A stretch of 64,000 nt of DNA from Glycine soja (GCF_004193775.1 NC_041010.1:46985562-47049561), one strand, 5' to 3'; shown: positions 22,370 through 36,512, numbered from the stretch's first letter. The notes: generated from the letters alone by a model not told the origin. Made by a program: numbers and translations.

Positions 22370-25300
22370 TTAGTTTTTGGTCCTCTTCGAAGAAAACAAT
22401 TGGCGAAGAAAGCCAAACTTTCCTCTGTTTCGGGCAGAAAACTCAGTAATGGTGCCATTACTTGTTGTAGCCACCTCAGGTTCATTGTCAGGTGGTACTG
22501 GCAAAGGAGGAGACGGTGGTGAGAGTGTGAAGAGAAACGCGTTGAGCATGCGGATGATCTGACTAAAGCTTGGTCTCAAGTTAGGATCTTCAACCCAGCA
22601 AGATTGTATGACAAAAGCAAGTTCAGGGGATATATCATCTGGAATGCCGGGCCTCTCTTGCTGCAATCTCAAATGCAAACCATTTTATGGTTAGCAAATA
22701 GTAACAAATCAAGTTATTCCCGAAAAAGTGGCTTTGGAAGTATACAAATTAAAATATTAACCATAATGATTCAACAGCATATATGGCATGGATTAGGGAA
22801 GTATGCATAATCTATCTACATATCATGGTAGAGAAATTTGTACCAATATTTCAAACTTGACACGAAAATGAGAATCAACTGATTGATGAATAAGGACCTA
22901 GTAATAACGAATTTAATACCTTAAATGCAGCAGCATAAGCAGCCTGTAAATTGGACATCCCTTCAAAGGGCATGCGGTTTGTTAGTAGCTCCCATAAAAC
23001 AATTCCAAAGCTATATACATCAACCTTGTTGTTGTAGTGCTTTTTCTCTCCCTGACGCAATGTCACAGTACTGTACAACTGTAAAAAAAAAAAAATCATG
23101 CAAGGTGTCAAAACAAACTCCATGTATAACAAGGGGATCTAACTTAGTTGATTGAGCAAGGTGTGTGAGTGTTATAAACCTCTTAGTATCGTGTTTAATT
23201 CCTACGAAAAAAAAAAAAGCCTATATTGTCAGGAAATCTATAATAATACATTCTTAATATGCAGATTTTGGTGCCCTAAAGGATCCTAAATATGTGCACT
23301 AGTGTACTAAATAAATTACAGGAGACTATGGGAATTTGCTAAATGGTTTATATCTGCTCAGCAAAAGAATTAAAGCCCACTTGATATATGTATACTAGGT
23401 ATTTTCATAAGTAGAAATTAGAGAGAGTGGCTATATATATAATGCTTATGGGATAATAACATGGGAAGTGCACTCAATCAACTGAAGATACTACTGTAAA
23501 TATCCACTCAGAAGTAATGCAGTGATTACAAGAACTGCATGGCACTAATCAGTTTGATACTGATAAATTATTTTGTCCCCCATTCTAGCAAAACCAGTAC
23601 ATCTAAACATAAAGTCTACATCATTGCTGGCCTTTAGGATTATGTTCAGTCTCTACAACTTGACTTGATGGCTAATTGAGTCTCCCATTCATCTTATATC
23701 ATATCAGTGCAATAAATTATCATTTTTAGTTAATAGTGACATCATGAATCAGAAGAATAAACACCAAAACGTGCCAGCTTTATTGGACTTACTGTTGCAC
23801 ATATTTTTAATAGTAGGGGAAACAATAACATCATGTTCCAAAAATATAACATACCTCTGGTGCCATCCAACGGTAAGTTCCTGTTTCTGCAGTCATCATT
23901 TCAGTCACAGTTTCTTCTCTTGCAAGACCAAAATCTGCAAGTTTAACAGACTTCTGGTCCGCCGTAAGCAATAGATTGTCTGCATTGTGACAGTTTCAAA
24001 AACATAGTTGAATAGGGATACACATTTTAATACTAGAAGTCATCAATATATACTCAGATTTCAAACTATGACATCAATGTCAAAAGCTACTACCATTTGC
24101 TGTAATAGAGTAAAGTTCCAATGAAGAAATACTAGCTAAGGTATGCTTTCATAAGAACTTAGCAGTCCAACCTCTCCTTTCCTCTTCATTAATTGAAGAG
24201 ATGATGTAGCAAAAAGATAATTTTCATGAAAAAAAGAGTCGTGAAGAAGGTTGGTTTGGCAATGAAACAAAAATTATATATATTACAGGACAGCAGTGAG
24301 CTGCAGCAACCAGGTTAATTTATCCACCTTGTAAGTACTATAACAACAATTTTTAGTCATTTAAGGACACAACAACCATGGAATCCATAACAAAACACCT
24401 AACATACAACTTATATAATTACACATAATGTGCTATATATAAGTACCAGGTTTCAGATCTCTGTGTATGATCCCATTGGCATGTAGCCAATCCATGGCTC
24501 GAGCAATATCAAGGGCAAAGTTTATAGCCACATCAAGGTCTAATAGTTTAGGACGGATACTCGTTAAATATTTACGCAGTGACATCCCTGGTAATAGCTC
24601 TGTAACTATTACCATAAGAGGATCCTTACATGCTCCAATAAACTGCAAAGGAATAATAATAAGAAAAAAAAACCTAGTAAGATCATTATCTTCTATAAGA
24701 TGAAATCATTAGTTACATACTAGCATTAAGGAAAATAAACTGTAATAATATACTTAACATAATTAAGTAGGCTGACATAATTACTCAGAAACAGTAAAGA
24801 TCATTGCTACAATGGCACTCACCTTAACAAGATTGTCATGGTGGACGCGAGACATCATATTAACTTCTCGAGCAAAACGATTTTCAAGGGAAGCCCTTTC
24901 TTCGGAAGTGCTCCCACGATGCAGAACTTTGATTGCAACAATTTTATTTCCATACCTGGAAAAACTATTAAACTACTACACCCACATAAACCATGACTGC
25001 GACTTCCAGCAAATCACTTGATGCACACACACAAGCATATGGGTGAATAGGTACTCTAATACCAGGAATAGTTACATCATCAGAATAAAGAAAAATTAAA
25101 CATCCTTTAAGGCTTTAACAAGAGCTAGAAATTGTCAATTGTTCTTAAGTAAAATCAATACCATGCAAATGTTCTTCTTGTTATTGTGGAACCTAGACAT
25201 GTCAAATCAGGAGAAGGGGCAAAACCCCAACTTTGTTGGTGAAATTTGTGACATGTAGTTATTTACTGCTTGAACCAACAAAGACTCACAGTTATTATTA

Positions 25301-25787
25301 TTTAGTCAACGACAAAAGTAAAAATGATTTAGCTGAAACAATCAGCCACAGCATACATTTGACTTCTTACTTAGCACTTAAGCACAACAAAAAAGCAAAA
25401 TACAATAATTCTGCCAGCTAATGGGACAAAAACATACATAATGATGAAAACCAAAGTGTAGATAAATATCCCAACACTGTATGATCTGACATGACTTCTC
25501 AAACAAATTAAGAAAGAAGAAGAATGAAATTAAGGCATGACATACAAATTACTGCAAAACATGAGCTTAGCCACTGACCTTCCTTCATAAACTTTCCCAT
25601 GAGCTCCTTCTCCAATCTTGGACCCAATAAAGAGTAGTTTAGGGTCAACCAATAGATTCTCATCAACTGTCAGCTGAGTGCTTGCTAAAGACCCATTTTC
25701 CCTCACTGATTTGGATTCAGTGCTCCCCAACACCGATTCTTCACATTCCCTATCTTCTCCTTCTATCTTCCCCTCTCTGAAGCTCAT
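22370..25787 (-). CDS. Raf-family (ATN1-like) serine/threonine/tyrosine kinase
   Basis: Exons (reverse strand): 25787-25579, 24955-24823, 24642-24447, 23979-23855, 23078-22920 and 22660-22370; all introns are GT-AG and phases add up to 370 aa. This is a cytosolic Raf-like MAPKKK-type kinase closest, by memory, to Arabidopsis ATN1. It has a short N-terminal tail and then the kinase domain from about residue 53: P-loop [11 protein letters not shown] (59-69), catalytic Lys79 in VAIK, Glu100 in FAREV, HRDLKPDN (174-181), DFG (195-197) and WMAPE (217-221). Subdomain IX is [15 protein letters not shown] and the insert [18 protein letters not shown] is typical of the ATN1 group. The C-tail (about 65 aa) has a proline-rich segment [13 protein letters not shown] and a basic end. 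All catalytic residues are present, so it is likely active. The 5' flank is GA-rich (CT-rich on the sense strand) to about 26520, the probable leader. Confidence 0.94.
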
Positions 25788-26520
25788 GTTGCAACCTTAA
25801 ACTATACCTGAACTCCTCATTCTAATCGGTTACCCCCACAAATATTCTTTTTTTCAAAAATCATTAAAAAAAACAATTCTTTTAATCCAACAACAGAACA
25901 AAACCAACCACCCCAGAATCTACCTTCCTAAATAAACATGTCTCCATAGTAAAAATCAACCCCCCCCCCCCCCCCCTCATCCACAACAATCAAAAGTCCA
26001 AAAACAAAAACACAATCTTTTCCTCTCACAAGAACCTGAAAAGAATCAATATTCCCTGTTTATGCTTCAGTGAGAAGCTGACCTGTAGGTGCAGTTCATC
26101 TAAATAAAATTAAAAAAAAAAAGGAAAAGAGAAACAAGATAAGAAGAAGAAGAAACCAGAAAAGATGAAAAACAACTTACAACATACACAAGGTTAAAAT
26201 AATAATATTTCCAAGAAAATCAACTTCCTAGAAAACTGGGAGAGGCAAAGAGGGATTTGAAAGTTGAAAGTTGAAACAAATGAAAAGTGAAAAAACCACC
26301 ACCCACTTCTTAAGTTGATGCCTTTGGAAAAGACATGAAGTGAATTTTCTCTCTCTAGAAGAAGGGTGGGAAGATTAGAGAAGTAGGAAGAAGATATTCA
26401 GCGTATCTGTTCTGACGAGAGAGAAGGCTCAAAAGTGGGAGGGGAGAGAAAGTGCGCGTGTGTGGTGGTGTGGTGTGTGAGAGAGGGAAAAAAAAGAAAA
26501 AGAAAATAAAATACTAAAAG
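25788..26520 (-). promoter_or_regulatory. probable 5' leader and promoter of the kinase gene
   Basis: The reverse strand is strongly pyrimidine-rich here (CTTCTTCC, CTCTCTCT and similar runs at 26270-26520), the usual look of a plant 5' UTR and Y-patch. A leader intron is possible, but I could not fix its splice sites. Confidence 0.35.
25960..25976. repeat. poly-C tract (17 C)
   Basis: Uninterrupted C run in the 5' flank of the kinase gene, G-run on the sense strand of that gene. Run length may carry sequencing error. Confidence 0.9.
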
Positions 26521-26793
26521 AGGGAGGCCAATGGGGGAGAAACACCTGGAGGGAAAAAAAGAAGAAAAAAAAATGACAGATGCCGCATCATCAGATATTA
26601 GGACGTTGTTGTCCGTTGGTTGGTAGAGGATGTTTTAAACATATGTGTGTATTCTATGAATGGGGCACTCATGTACAGTAGGGACATGTATCTTTTTTTG
26701 GCTCAGCTTAAATAGCACTCTCTAATTTTGCCTCGTGGTCTACATTGGGTAATAAATTCATATTTAAATAATAAATATCTTGTATGATATTTT

Positions 26794-27122
26794 AAGTTAA
26801 ATTAATTTTTTTTACTTTAATTTATTTTTTAAATTTAATTTTGTCTTAATTTTTTGTTTAATTTTATCTTTTAATTTTTAAAACTATTTTAATTTATTTT
26901 TTTAGTTTATTTTAATTTGATTCTTTAATTTTTAAAACGATTATTTTTTTTAGAAAATATGTATTTTGTAATAGTTTAAAATCGTTTAATGATAATTTTG
27001 AACTGATATAAAGTGTAATTTCTTATAATTTAGACTGAAGGATTAAATTGAATCAATTTAAAAATTAGATGATCAAATTAAACCTAAATAATAAATTAAA
27101 GGACTAAAAAATTAATTTAATC
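26794..27122. mobile_element. degenerate copy of a GGTTAAATT-ended MITE
   Basis: Ends are AGTTAAATTAATTTTTT on the left and, read on the other strand, GATTAAATTAATTTTTT on the right. Internal order (AATTTTTAAAAC, TTTAGAAAATATG, ATCGTTTAATGATAATTTTGAA, TAGACTGAAGGATTAAATTG) matches the better-kept copy at 27317-27571. The target duplication is no longer visible. Confidence 0.55.
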
Positions 27123-27131
27123 AATTTTTAC

Positions 27132-27920
27132 TAATTAATGTTCTAAGGACATTAATTTAGAAATTAGGAGGATAAAATATTTAGTGTGAATAGCATAGGA
27201 GAACATAAAAAAAAATTCATAGCGGCACAATTTTGCACATCTAAATAACAAATTTCTCATTTTAGTTTTTATCAATGTTCTAAAGACATTAGTTGGCATT
27301 TGTCTAAAATATATTAGGTTAAATTATTATTTTTCCTCTAATTTGTTATTTTTGTTCAATTTGATCCTCTAGTTTTTGTTATTCAAGTTGGTCCTCTAAT
27401 TTTTAAAACCAATTTTTTTTTGGAAAAATATGCATTTGTGATAGTGTAAAATAACTTAGTGACGATTTTGAATTGTTAGAAAGTATGATTTCTTAGAATT
27501 TAAACTAAAGAACTAAATTGAACCTGAAAAAAATTAGAGGATTAAATTGAATCTAAAAAATTAATTTAACCAATATATTATCCATCATGTATAAATATTT
27601 CTAATTTGGTTCAAATAATGAATAATTTTGGGTTCAAATATGTTTTTGACCTCTCAAGGCATTGGTTAAAAATTAAAAGAAAAAATATTTATTATGAAGA
27701 TTATAGGAAAGCATAAAAAAATTCCTATGAAACACAATTTTGCACATTCTAATAAAAAAATTCTCTTTGTAAAAAAATTCTCATTTTAGTTTTTAACCAA
27801 TGTTCTAAAGCTACTAGTTAGCATTTGCCTAAAATACATTATCAATCATGTATAAATATTTCTAAATTGGTTAAAGTAATGAATAATTTTATGTTTAAAT
27901 ATGTTTTGATATCTTAAATT
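27132..27920. repeat. tandem segmental duplication, one unit carrying a MITE
   Basis: Unit A (about 27132-27650) and unit B (about 27651-27920) share 'ataaaaaaa-ttc', 'cacaattttgcacat', 'ttctcattttagttttta', 'caatgttctaaag', 'gcatttg-ctaaaata-atta' and 'atcatgtataaatatttcta'. Unit A alone contains the 255-bp element at 27317-27571. Confidence 0.75.
27317..27571. mobile_element. Mutator-like MITE with 9-bp target duplication
   Basis: 255 bp, ends GGTTAAATTA / TAATTTAACC (10-bp perfect inverted repeat, weaker further in: TCCTCTAATTT on both arms). Flanked by a perfect 9-bp direct repeat AATATATTA at 27308-27316 and 27572-27580. The 9-bp target size suggests the Mutator superfamily. The unoccupied equivalent (CTAAAATACATTA then TCAATCATG) is visible in the neighbouring tandem unit near 27830-27850, which confirms the borders. 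No transposase. Confidence 0.8.
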
Positions 27921-28063
27921 TGTTGTCTGTTATTTTTAGTCCCCTAAATTAAAGTTTTCCTTTTCCAGTCTCTTGAATTTGCAAAATGTATTTTTGAACT
28001 CCTAGTTGATTTTTGAGAGTTTGAATGCATAATTTGTAGCATGCTTTTTTTTATTGTAAAACA

Positions 28064-29267
28064 TATGGGTGTTCACCGGTTAACCAAACTATCTAAAATA
28101 ATTTAGGTTGAGTATTTTTTAAGTTTGGATCAAACTCAATTTAACCCGTTCAAATCCATTGAATTTTGGGTTGAGTTATGAATTTTAATATATGAACTTG
28201 GACTTGTTGACTCTGTCATTTGACCCATTAATTTATATCAAAATATTATTCTTATTTATATATATTATTTTTAAATTTTAAAAAATCAATTATTATTATC
28301 ATACTTAACAACTAAGAGTGAGATCATCTCCTCTTTTCTTATTTCTCACAATTTCACTCTAACAATCTCATCAATTTAGGGTTTCAACTTGTAGCAGATT
28401 GCAGAACATCTATTTTTTTTTTTAATTTGTTTCAAACTATTTTAAATTTAATTGAAATTTCAATTATACTATTCATTTGCCTATTTAAAAACATTAGAAC
28501 TTTTAGAATTTTCAAAATAGTAATGCTATATCGTATGAATACTTCAAGTATAAAAAACACGAAATAACCTTCACGATAATTTTTCTAACCTACTTTTATT
28601 TTAAAAGATAATAAATTGATATTAGAAGAAAAAAATAAATAAATTTGTGATTCTATCTTTTATCCAACTAATGGTTCAAGTTACCCCACCACACAATAAT
28701 TTATCCATCAAAACCCACAGCAAACCTTAGTCATTGAAGACGGCCTTTACATTAGGCAAACAGATATCAAAGCTAGTCGCGTCATTTGTCTGTTTAGTAT
28801 GAATTTTCATTCCTACTAAATCATATTTTTCTTTTCAAAACTATGTGATAATATTTTAAATTTTTGGATTTTTAGGCTTTATAGGCGTGGTGATTAATTT
28901 TTTTATTTATTATATTTCAATTTTCAAATCAACTTTAACATAATGTTAGTCTATCAGGTGATTATAACAATAATGTGATTTTTTCATTGATTTTTTTTAT
29001 TATTTAACTACACGTAATAATTATAAGTAATGTATTCTTTATTTATTAAATAAAAGTTTAGTTTATAAAAAAAACTAAATTTTAAAAAATAATAGACAAA
29101 TTTAAATATTTTGACCTGTTAGCCTAATCAATTAAAACTATTTACAAACTGGTTGGGTTTTAATTTATTTTTTTTGAAAAAATCAATGCAAATCAATTTG
29201 TTTAAATTTGATTTGGTTTGATCACAGGTAAAAAAAAAAACTACAATTGATGCATATACACCCCTAG
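28064..29267. repeat. possible larger inverted-repeat element
   Basis: The left end ATGGGTGTTCACCGG and the right end, read on the other strand, ACTAGGGGTGTATATG share the 'GGGGTGT' end style of plant DNA elements, with pronoun-like tracts of 'caaactcaatttaaccc' and 'aatcaatttgtttaaatttg' inside. It looks nested between halves of another repeat (left about 27880-28060, right about 29275-29400, with 'aaaaaatacatgttttaatattt'). Borders are uncertain. Confidence 0.3.
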
Positions 29268-29399
29268 TAAAAGAAACTAAAAAAAGAATCTGACAAATTC
29301 GAAAAACTAAAAAATACATGTTTTAATATTTGGGACTACAATTGATGAATCCTCAAATCTGATGCACTAAAATCATTTTAATTCATAATTTATTTATCT

Positions 29400-32300
29400 T
29401 AAGTAAATTTTAAAGTTGAAAAATAGAAAATGAAGTGAACATGTTGGCCTATACCAGAAAGCACAAGTTTGTAAAACCTGATGAACGATAGGAATAGAGT
29501 ATTCCTATCTTCTGATTCTATATTGATTCTCATATAACAGTATCCAACATAAATTTATTAATATTGGAAATGGGCTAATCACATAATTTATGTGTGTTTG
29601 TTTAACCGGGTGGAGTTGAACTTGGTTTCAAAGTGTAAAAAATGACAATATGAGAGAAGTAGGGAGGGATTTGCTTTCTGATGAATGTGTGTTAAGTTGA
29701 GACGCATGACCAAACAAACACACTTAATCTCTAGACACATTTTTCACGACTCATTATATAAGAGTCACTACACCATATAACCTATACAGAGCGATTGAGT
29801 AAGTTATAATATTTTATAATCCAAGAATATGTTGTTAGGTAGTAAGCACGGAATTGACCTGGGATTATTTCAATTTAATTAATAATTTTGAATTAATTTT
29901 TAAGTATATAATTATATTAAATACTATTTAAAAAATTATGTTATTCATAATGATTTTATCTTTTTCAAACACAATTATTTCCAATTTAGGATGCCTTATT
30001 ATCTAGATTAAGAAAAATCATAAAATAAATTTTGCTAATGCTAACAACAATAGTTTATGAAAAGAAGTTTTTTAAAATGTTCAAGTCCGTGGAGGATTCA
30101 CTCTATTTTATTTAACAATATCTCTTTAATCTAATTAAATATTCTTTTAAAAGTCTAATCTCGTTTTCTTTGTAGCTTTAAACTTACTTAAAAAATTGCA
30201 TACCATTTTTGACATTCTCTATTGCAAAATAATTAATAAATAAATAATATTACAGTATTTTTCCTTTGTATGGAATATATTAATGAAAAGTCTAGTGAAC
30301 TGTTAACAAGAATAAATTTTTAAAATAAATAAATTACTTAAATTCTTTTTGTCTTTTTTTCATAAATATTTAAAACTTTTTGTACTGTCTTGAGAATAAA
30401 ATACGCATGAAAGTACATGCCTTATTGACTTGTTACAGAACGATAATGAGAAGAAAAATACGCTTTTATTGAGGAAGAAACTATAGTATATTTGATGTAC
30501 GACCTATCAGGTTTTCAACTTTCGAGAGATAGAAATTAATTTCTTTTATATTTGTAGTTTTGTCAACCATGTAAACTAAACTCATTAAAACTCATTCACC
30601 TAATTTCAGTAGCAATTATTGGTCACTATCATTACGACTTTTATTATGCCTGTGAAGCAGTAAAACTTACATATCCATAGATATACTAGTAGGTATAATA
30701 TTGTTCTTAATATAGAAAACTTTATATTATTATCTAGTAATTAAAAATCATTATATTATTTAATATTTTTTTATCATCATTTGGTACAAAATATATATTA
30801 ATTTTGCTAATGCCTAATATTTGTCAATGAACTTAATTGATCATATTTAATTAGTGAAACATTTTTTTAATCACATTTTTATATTTACATAGTTTAAATT
30901 CAATATTTTATTTAAGAGATCAATTTAGCCCCAATTTCATTTAGACTAATAACATGGTATATTATTTAATAATTTATAAATTAATTAAAGATTTAAATAA
31001 TTTGGGAATGGTGAGCTAGCTTGGTCCCTCATTGTGCTTATGTGTATTACTAACATGTTGAAGCTTTTAAAAATGTAAGTGACTTTTCATTACATGAGTT
31101 GTTGGAAAATCTTTGGTACTTGAGAGTTCTAACAATTGAGTATTGATTAAGATATCTAACTTAATTGGTTAAATAATATTTGTGAGTTGTTGGAAAATCT
31201 TTGATAACTTGAGTTCTATTGATAAAAATTCATTAAGTGTTGAGATTAAGAATTTTTCAATAATATTTTCTACAGGGCCTTTAATGTTGTTTTAACATTT
31301 AACATGTGGGAATTGCTATTCTCACCTCCAAATGTGCTATTTACACCTTGCACACGTGCTATTGTTTTTCCAAAAATATTCTTTTCATAGAAATACAATT
31401 TCATTGACAAAATACATAATGAAATTATATTTTCATTGTGTAAGTGGGGTGCAAAAAAAAAAATACACAACAAAAATGTAATTCTATTATGTATTTTATC
31501 AACAAAATTGTGTTTTTATCATAATTTTATTTATCTTACGGATTGCATTTTTTTTATTGTATTCATATATCATGTTGCTGAGAATATATTTTTAATTAAT
31601 TTGTGAAACAAACACACTCTAAATTAATTCGATCATAATCTTAGACGGATTTTAACAAGGGTTGTTCGTGTATGGACCAACAAAACCGTGTCAGGTAAGA
31701 TTTTGAGAACGAAATCTGCATATTGGAGAGTATTGCTATTGGGCCAAGAACCGTATACGTTTAGCAATTGATTTTGTATGCTTAATATTTCTAGAATTTT
31801 AGAAGAAAAAAATTATTTCTAATTATATGTACCACAAGATGTTCATCTAATTTTTTTTTAAATTACTCAGTTTTACTAAATATTTACAAAAAAAAATATA
31901 CGATAAATAAAGTTATACTCAATCATAATGACACTTACTTTAGTCTTGGTTAATCAAAGTATAATGACAACTTGTCGATTATCCATCGTTATTAATATTA
32001 TCAATGAAAAAATAAAACTTAATTAGTAATAATATATAATTAGCCTTTCAAAAAATATATATATATAATTAGTCACAAATGTTATAGTACTCATCGATCA
32101 ATATATTTTATTCAATGCATGCCGCCTCAAAACATATCCTATTTTTATAATGGTCGAGGGAATGCATCTCAGGAAACTTTGCCCAGAAAATTGAGTGTGG
32201 ATCATGAGCTCGGGTACTTGTACCCACCTAATTATGATGTATTGTTACTTAAAAAATTCATAATGCACGAATGAGTTCACTAACAAATTAAGCTTTTCTT

Positions 32301-32520
32301 ATGTACATCTAATTGAATACGAAGGAAAAATGTTCGTAATACTCCCTACCATAACGAATGACTAATGAGGAATGATGAGAAATCTCAACAATTAAAATAC
32401 CTCGTCTTAGAAGGTGAGTTACATCTCTAATTTAATTCTACAAAACTGATTTATAAGGTGAGAATTACCTCACTTATATCGTAACTGGTTGGGTAATACT
32501 AGTGACTAAGCACAAAATTG
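29400..32520. other. gene-free AT-rich stretch
   Basis: No gene recognised. Short stretches such as the GAGTTGTTGGAAAATCTTTG pair (31096 and 31186) are local duplications. The short frame at 31270-31473 has no domain. Confidence 0.5.
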
Positions 32521-32533
32521 ATTTAAATGAATC

Positions 32534-35500
32534 TCATAAATCAGAATCAAGGAGCCCACTTTTCTCATCATTATTTACATTTTCCTCATCTGTTGTTTGA
32601 GCCAATTGCTCAGCTCTTCTACTTTGGTGCCCCCAATCCGTCTGAACCAACGTGTAAACCATCATACAAAAACACGAAATTTGTGCTGCTAGCATTCCAA
32701 ACCACAAGCCCCTCAATTGGTACCTGTGCATGAAAGCAGCAAAAATCGCAACCGGCAATCCAATCAAGTAAAAAGCACACAAGTTTATTCTTGCACCCAC
32801 ATAAGGCCGTGCAGTCCCTGATAAGATCCCACACGCAGCAGTTTGAGGCCAGTTTCCAATCTCACACAACCCTAAAATTGGAAGTATGGCTGTGACCATG
32901 TCAACAATTTGTGTCTCGTTTGTGAAGAGTTTCCCCCACACATTCCTCACAAACAATAAGAAAACAAAGGCTGAGACACCTAATGCAAATGCAATGAAGA
33001 GTCCTATTTTGGCTGTGTTTTGTGCACGTGAAGGTTGACCTGCACCTAAGGAGTGACCAATTTGTGTCGTCAATGCTGCACTTAGTGAAAATGGGAACAC
33101 ATATAAGAACCCAGTTGTTTGAATTAGTACACCCATGGTAGCAATTGTGGTTTGTGGATTACTCAACAAGCCACATAGGAAGAGCATTATCTCATAGCAC
33201 CACCACTCCAAGCACACTGAGATGCAACTAGGCAATGCTAGGGTTAGCAATGGTCTCCAATCATGAAAGGAAGAGAGAATAGTAACACCTTCCCAAGGCT
33301 TTAAGGGTTTCTCTGACACAACAAGATAAAGCACCAACCCTAGTATCATGTTTATGGAGTTCAAACCTGTGGCTAATGCAATGCCTTTTACTCCTAATTC
33401 CAAATATGTAGCCAAGAAATAGTTTATTGGAAGGTGTAAGATGGCAGCAAAAGAAGCTGCAATAGTTAATGGTGTTGTTAACCCTTGTGTTCTTAAAAAA
33501 GACCTTAAAGGGTTGAGATGAACTTGAGCAAGCAATTCTGGGATAGAGAAGACCATGTAAACTTGTGCAACTTTTGTGACTTCAGGGTCTTGCCCTAGCC
33601 AATGAAGGAGAGGTGCCATGTTGAGCCAAAGGAGTGAAATGGGGATGGCTACAAGGAGGAGGAGGCACAAGGTTTTGCAAAAAGTTTGGCTTAAAACTGA
33701 CCATCTTTTTGCACCATATGCTTGGCAACAAATTGGGTCCATTCCCATGGTGAGACCCTTGAGAAATGAATTGGCAGTGATGTTGGCAAACCCTATTGCA
33801 AGTGATCCTCCTGCTAGCTCCACTTTCCCTTGGCGACCCAAGTAAAGCATGGAAATAGCGGATCGAGAATACAAAAGCACGTTGGTCATCATCATTGGAC
33901 ATGCAATGTTGGCTAGTGATTTCAACTCTTCTTTCACCTGCATGCAAGTGCATTAATTTCATGTGTCAGCAAAATACTATGTGTTACACATGATGATAAT
34001 AGTAGCTTAATTATTTTTTACCAGATATGAATAACAAAATTGTTTTTAGAAAATAAGTGTTATATAATTACTCTTTCAGGAATAACTACTCTCAATTCTC
34101 TTCCTGAAAAATTAACACCAACACGTCAACATTAAAAATGTAAAACTTCAGTCACATCTATGGTTATTTAGAGTTTTAAACCATTATAGCAAAGATAGGT
34201 TATCGGTTTGCGCACCCAGAAATTTAGTGGAATAAAAATTGTTAAAAATTAATTAAATTAGTCAAAACTTAATAATAATTGATAAAAAGATATTTGAATT
34301 GGAATGTTTTCTTTTTTGTTTTCTATTTTAAATTTTATTCAATCTTCATAAATTTTCATTGGTTGCCAGTCATATTTGATTTTAAAAATATTAATTTCTT
34401 CTCTAGAAATTATAAACCTGAGTACTATTAGTCATTTTTAGAGACTAATGCGCTTACTGTTTAAAAATTAAAGTGGGCAATATTTGTAATTTTTTAAGAT
34501 AACATAAAAATAAATATGCTTCACCTTAATTTTTTTAAAAAAATAATTACAAATTTCACTCTAATATAACATGTCTCAATAAACTAATTACGGAGAAAAA
34601 CTCATTAGGATAGTCAGTTTAGTGGTCAAAGGACTTGAGTAATATACATAAAGTCATCAGTTTTAATTCAAGAAAACTATTTATTGAGAAAATTATAATC
34701 TTATAAAATTTCTAAAAGGCACAAGAAAAACCTGATTACGTATCCTAGAATAAAAAAGTTGAGTAACAGGAGAAGAATGCTTTAGGATGGAGGTTGTGTG
34801 GGCTGGTATAGTTTCAATTTGCAATCTGGGTTGGAAGAAGATTTTTGGTGCCGGTGTTTCCATCTCAAATCCAAATTAATATACTATTGATTTACATAAA
34901 TTGACTAACTCGTTTAATATCACTAATGATAATTGCATGTAATTTATCATCATAAACTTTTCATAGATTTTGATGAAAGTCATTAAATAATGCGTACCTT
35001 ATTGTAGTTCTTTTTTTAATGTTATCTGTATTTATGTATTTAAAAATACACCCTAAAACGGGACAAATTCTTGTTTGTTTTTTTAGCAAATTCAAATGAG
35101 TTCACCTTAAAGTCCGTGAATTTTTTTCTTTCTAAAAGTAAAATATATGCCAATATCATTATTGGTCGCCTAAACGACACACACTGAGTCTAGATTAACA
35201 ACAACGGCTTCCACCTTAAAATGCGGTTCTTGTATGATTCGACCACCTTAGCTAACTAAACAAAGGTTATGTTATGTATTGCCAACCAATTTACTATTTT
35301 ATAATCAAAAGCATTGGAGCACTTGTGGCTGTTTTCTCAATCCAAAATATAAAAGCTAAAAACACATTTTCTTTAGAGGAAATTATAACCGAGGTCCGTG
35401 ATCAAGCAGTCATTGGCGATGAAGAATTTCATTCTTATTCTACATTTCTTTCTTATTTTCTTTTTCTACAATTGCTTATGAATAAATTTATAAAAAAAAG

Positions 35501-36436
35501 TTGAATGAAAAGTGGTTTCGTGCAGTTTTCATACTAAAAACTTTCATTATAAATATTATTTTTCTTTTTCATAATTGAGGAAGAGAATAAGAAGATAGAG
35601 AAAAGTTGAGTGGAGACTGTACTCTATTCAACATATGGAGACAAAATGAAGATATAAAATAAGTTAAATGATTAAAGAAGAAAAAAAAAGAAATCAAGGA
35701 TTTAATCTTTTTATTAATAAAAATTAATATTCTAATAAATTAATATTTATCGATAAGAAAAAAAATATAATATAATATGTTTGGTTACACGATAAACTTT
35801 CAAAAATCATGTAAAATATGTAATAATACCGAAATTATACTAAAATTTAGTCAAATTTTCTTTAACTTATCACAAAATCAAATACATATAATAGATTATA
35901 TGATATAAAAGAAAGTGATGGATTAAAAAAAAAATGTATTGATAGAATATATATGATATAGATATATCTAAATAACATGATGAAACCCTTCACCCATCAG
36001 TAGCATCATCATCTAAACAACATGTCCACGAGGCAGGAGTAACGTATTTTAAAAACAAAAACATCTTTACATCCTAAATAGTTATTTATTATAGCTTCTT
36101 TCCGTACAACATTGACAGGATCAGTCTATTTGATTTATTTTCACTTTTTGACCCAAAAAGAACTTTCAGAACAAAAACCACACAGAGGAAGCTAGAGATA
36201 TAGTTACGAACCTCAGAGAGAGAAAGGGTAGGGAAAAGTGCCTTGAGGAGTTGATGCAAGTGTTGATGAAGGCCTTGAATGAATCTGCCAGAACAACCAC
36301 TGTTTCTTTTTCCTTCACCATCACCACCTTCTGTGCTTCTCATTCCGTTGATCTCATGGTACACTCCTCCAACCTTTGAATTAGTCACGGGGTTATTACC
36401 ATCTACAATTCCTCGAGATTCAGCACCAGTGCACAT
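32534..36436 (-). CDS. MATE/DTX efflux transporter
   Basis: Exons (reverse strand): 36436-36212 and 33937-32534, 542 aa. It is a multi-antimicrobial extrusion (MATE) carrier, a cation-coupled exporter of 12 membrane helices. Length, the two-exon layout and the long N-terminal cytosolic tail fit the DTX48-51 branch of plant MATEs (closest by memory DTX49). Exon 1 codes for a hydrophilic tail (MCTGAESRGIVDG ... LFPTLSLSE); exon 2 has both MatE repeats, with ANIACPMMMTNVLLYSRSAI, LGRQGKVELAGGSLAIGFAN, MGMDPICCQAYGA, a LAQVHLNPLRSFLRTQG loop and GARINLCAFYLIGLPVA. Donor GAG/GTTCG at 36211 and acceptor TGCATGCAG at 33938 are in phase 0. I start at the ATG at 36436, because the frame upstream has only a TTG. 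The C-tail is acidic (TDEENVNNDEKSGLL). It is intact and probably functional. The 2274-bp intron has only AT-rich repeats. Confidence 0.94.
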
Positions 36437-36512
36437 GTTTATCTTTTTGTTACAGTTCTTGCTAAAGGGGACAGATAACACCAATTTCAGAGATGGATTA
36501 ATGAGCTTATAG

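Noticed and set aside
36437..36484. N-terminal extension of the MATE frame
   Set aside because: It begins with TTG, not ATG; the first ATG is at 36436 and gives the family's MC-type start.
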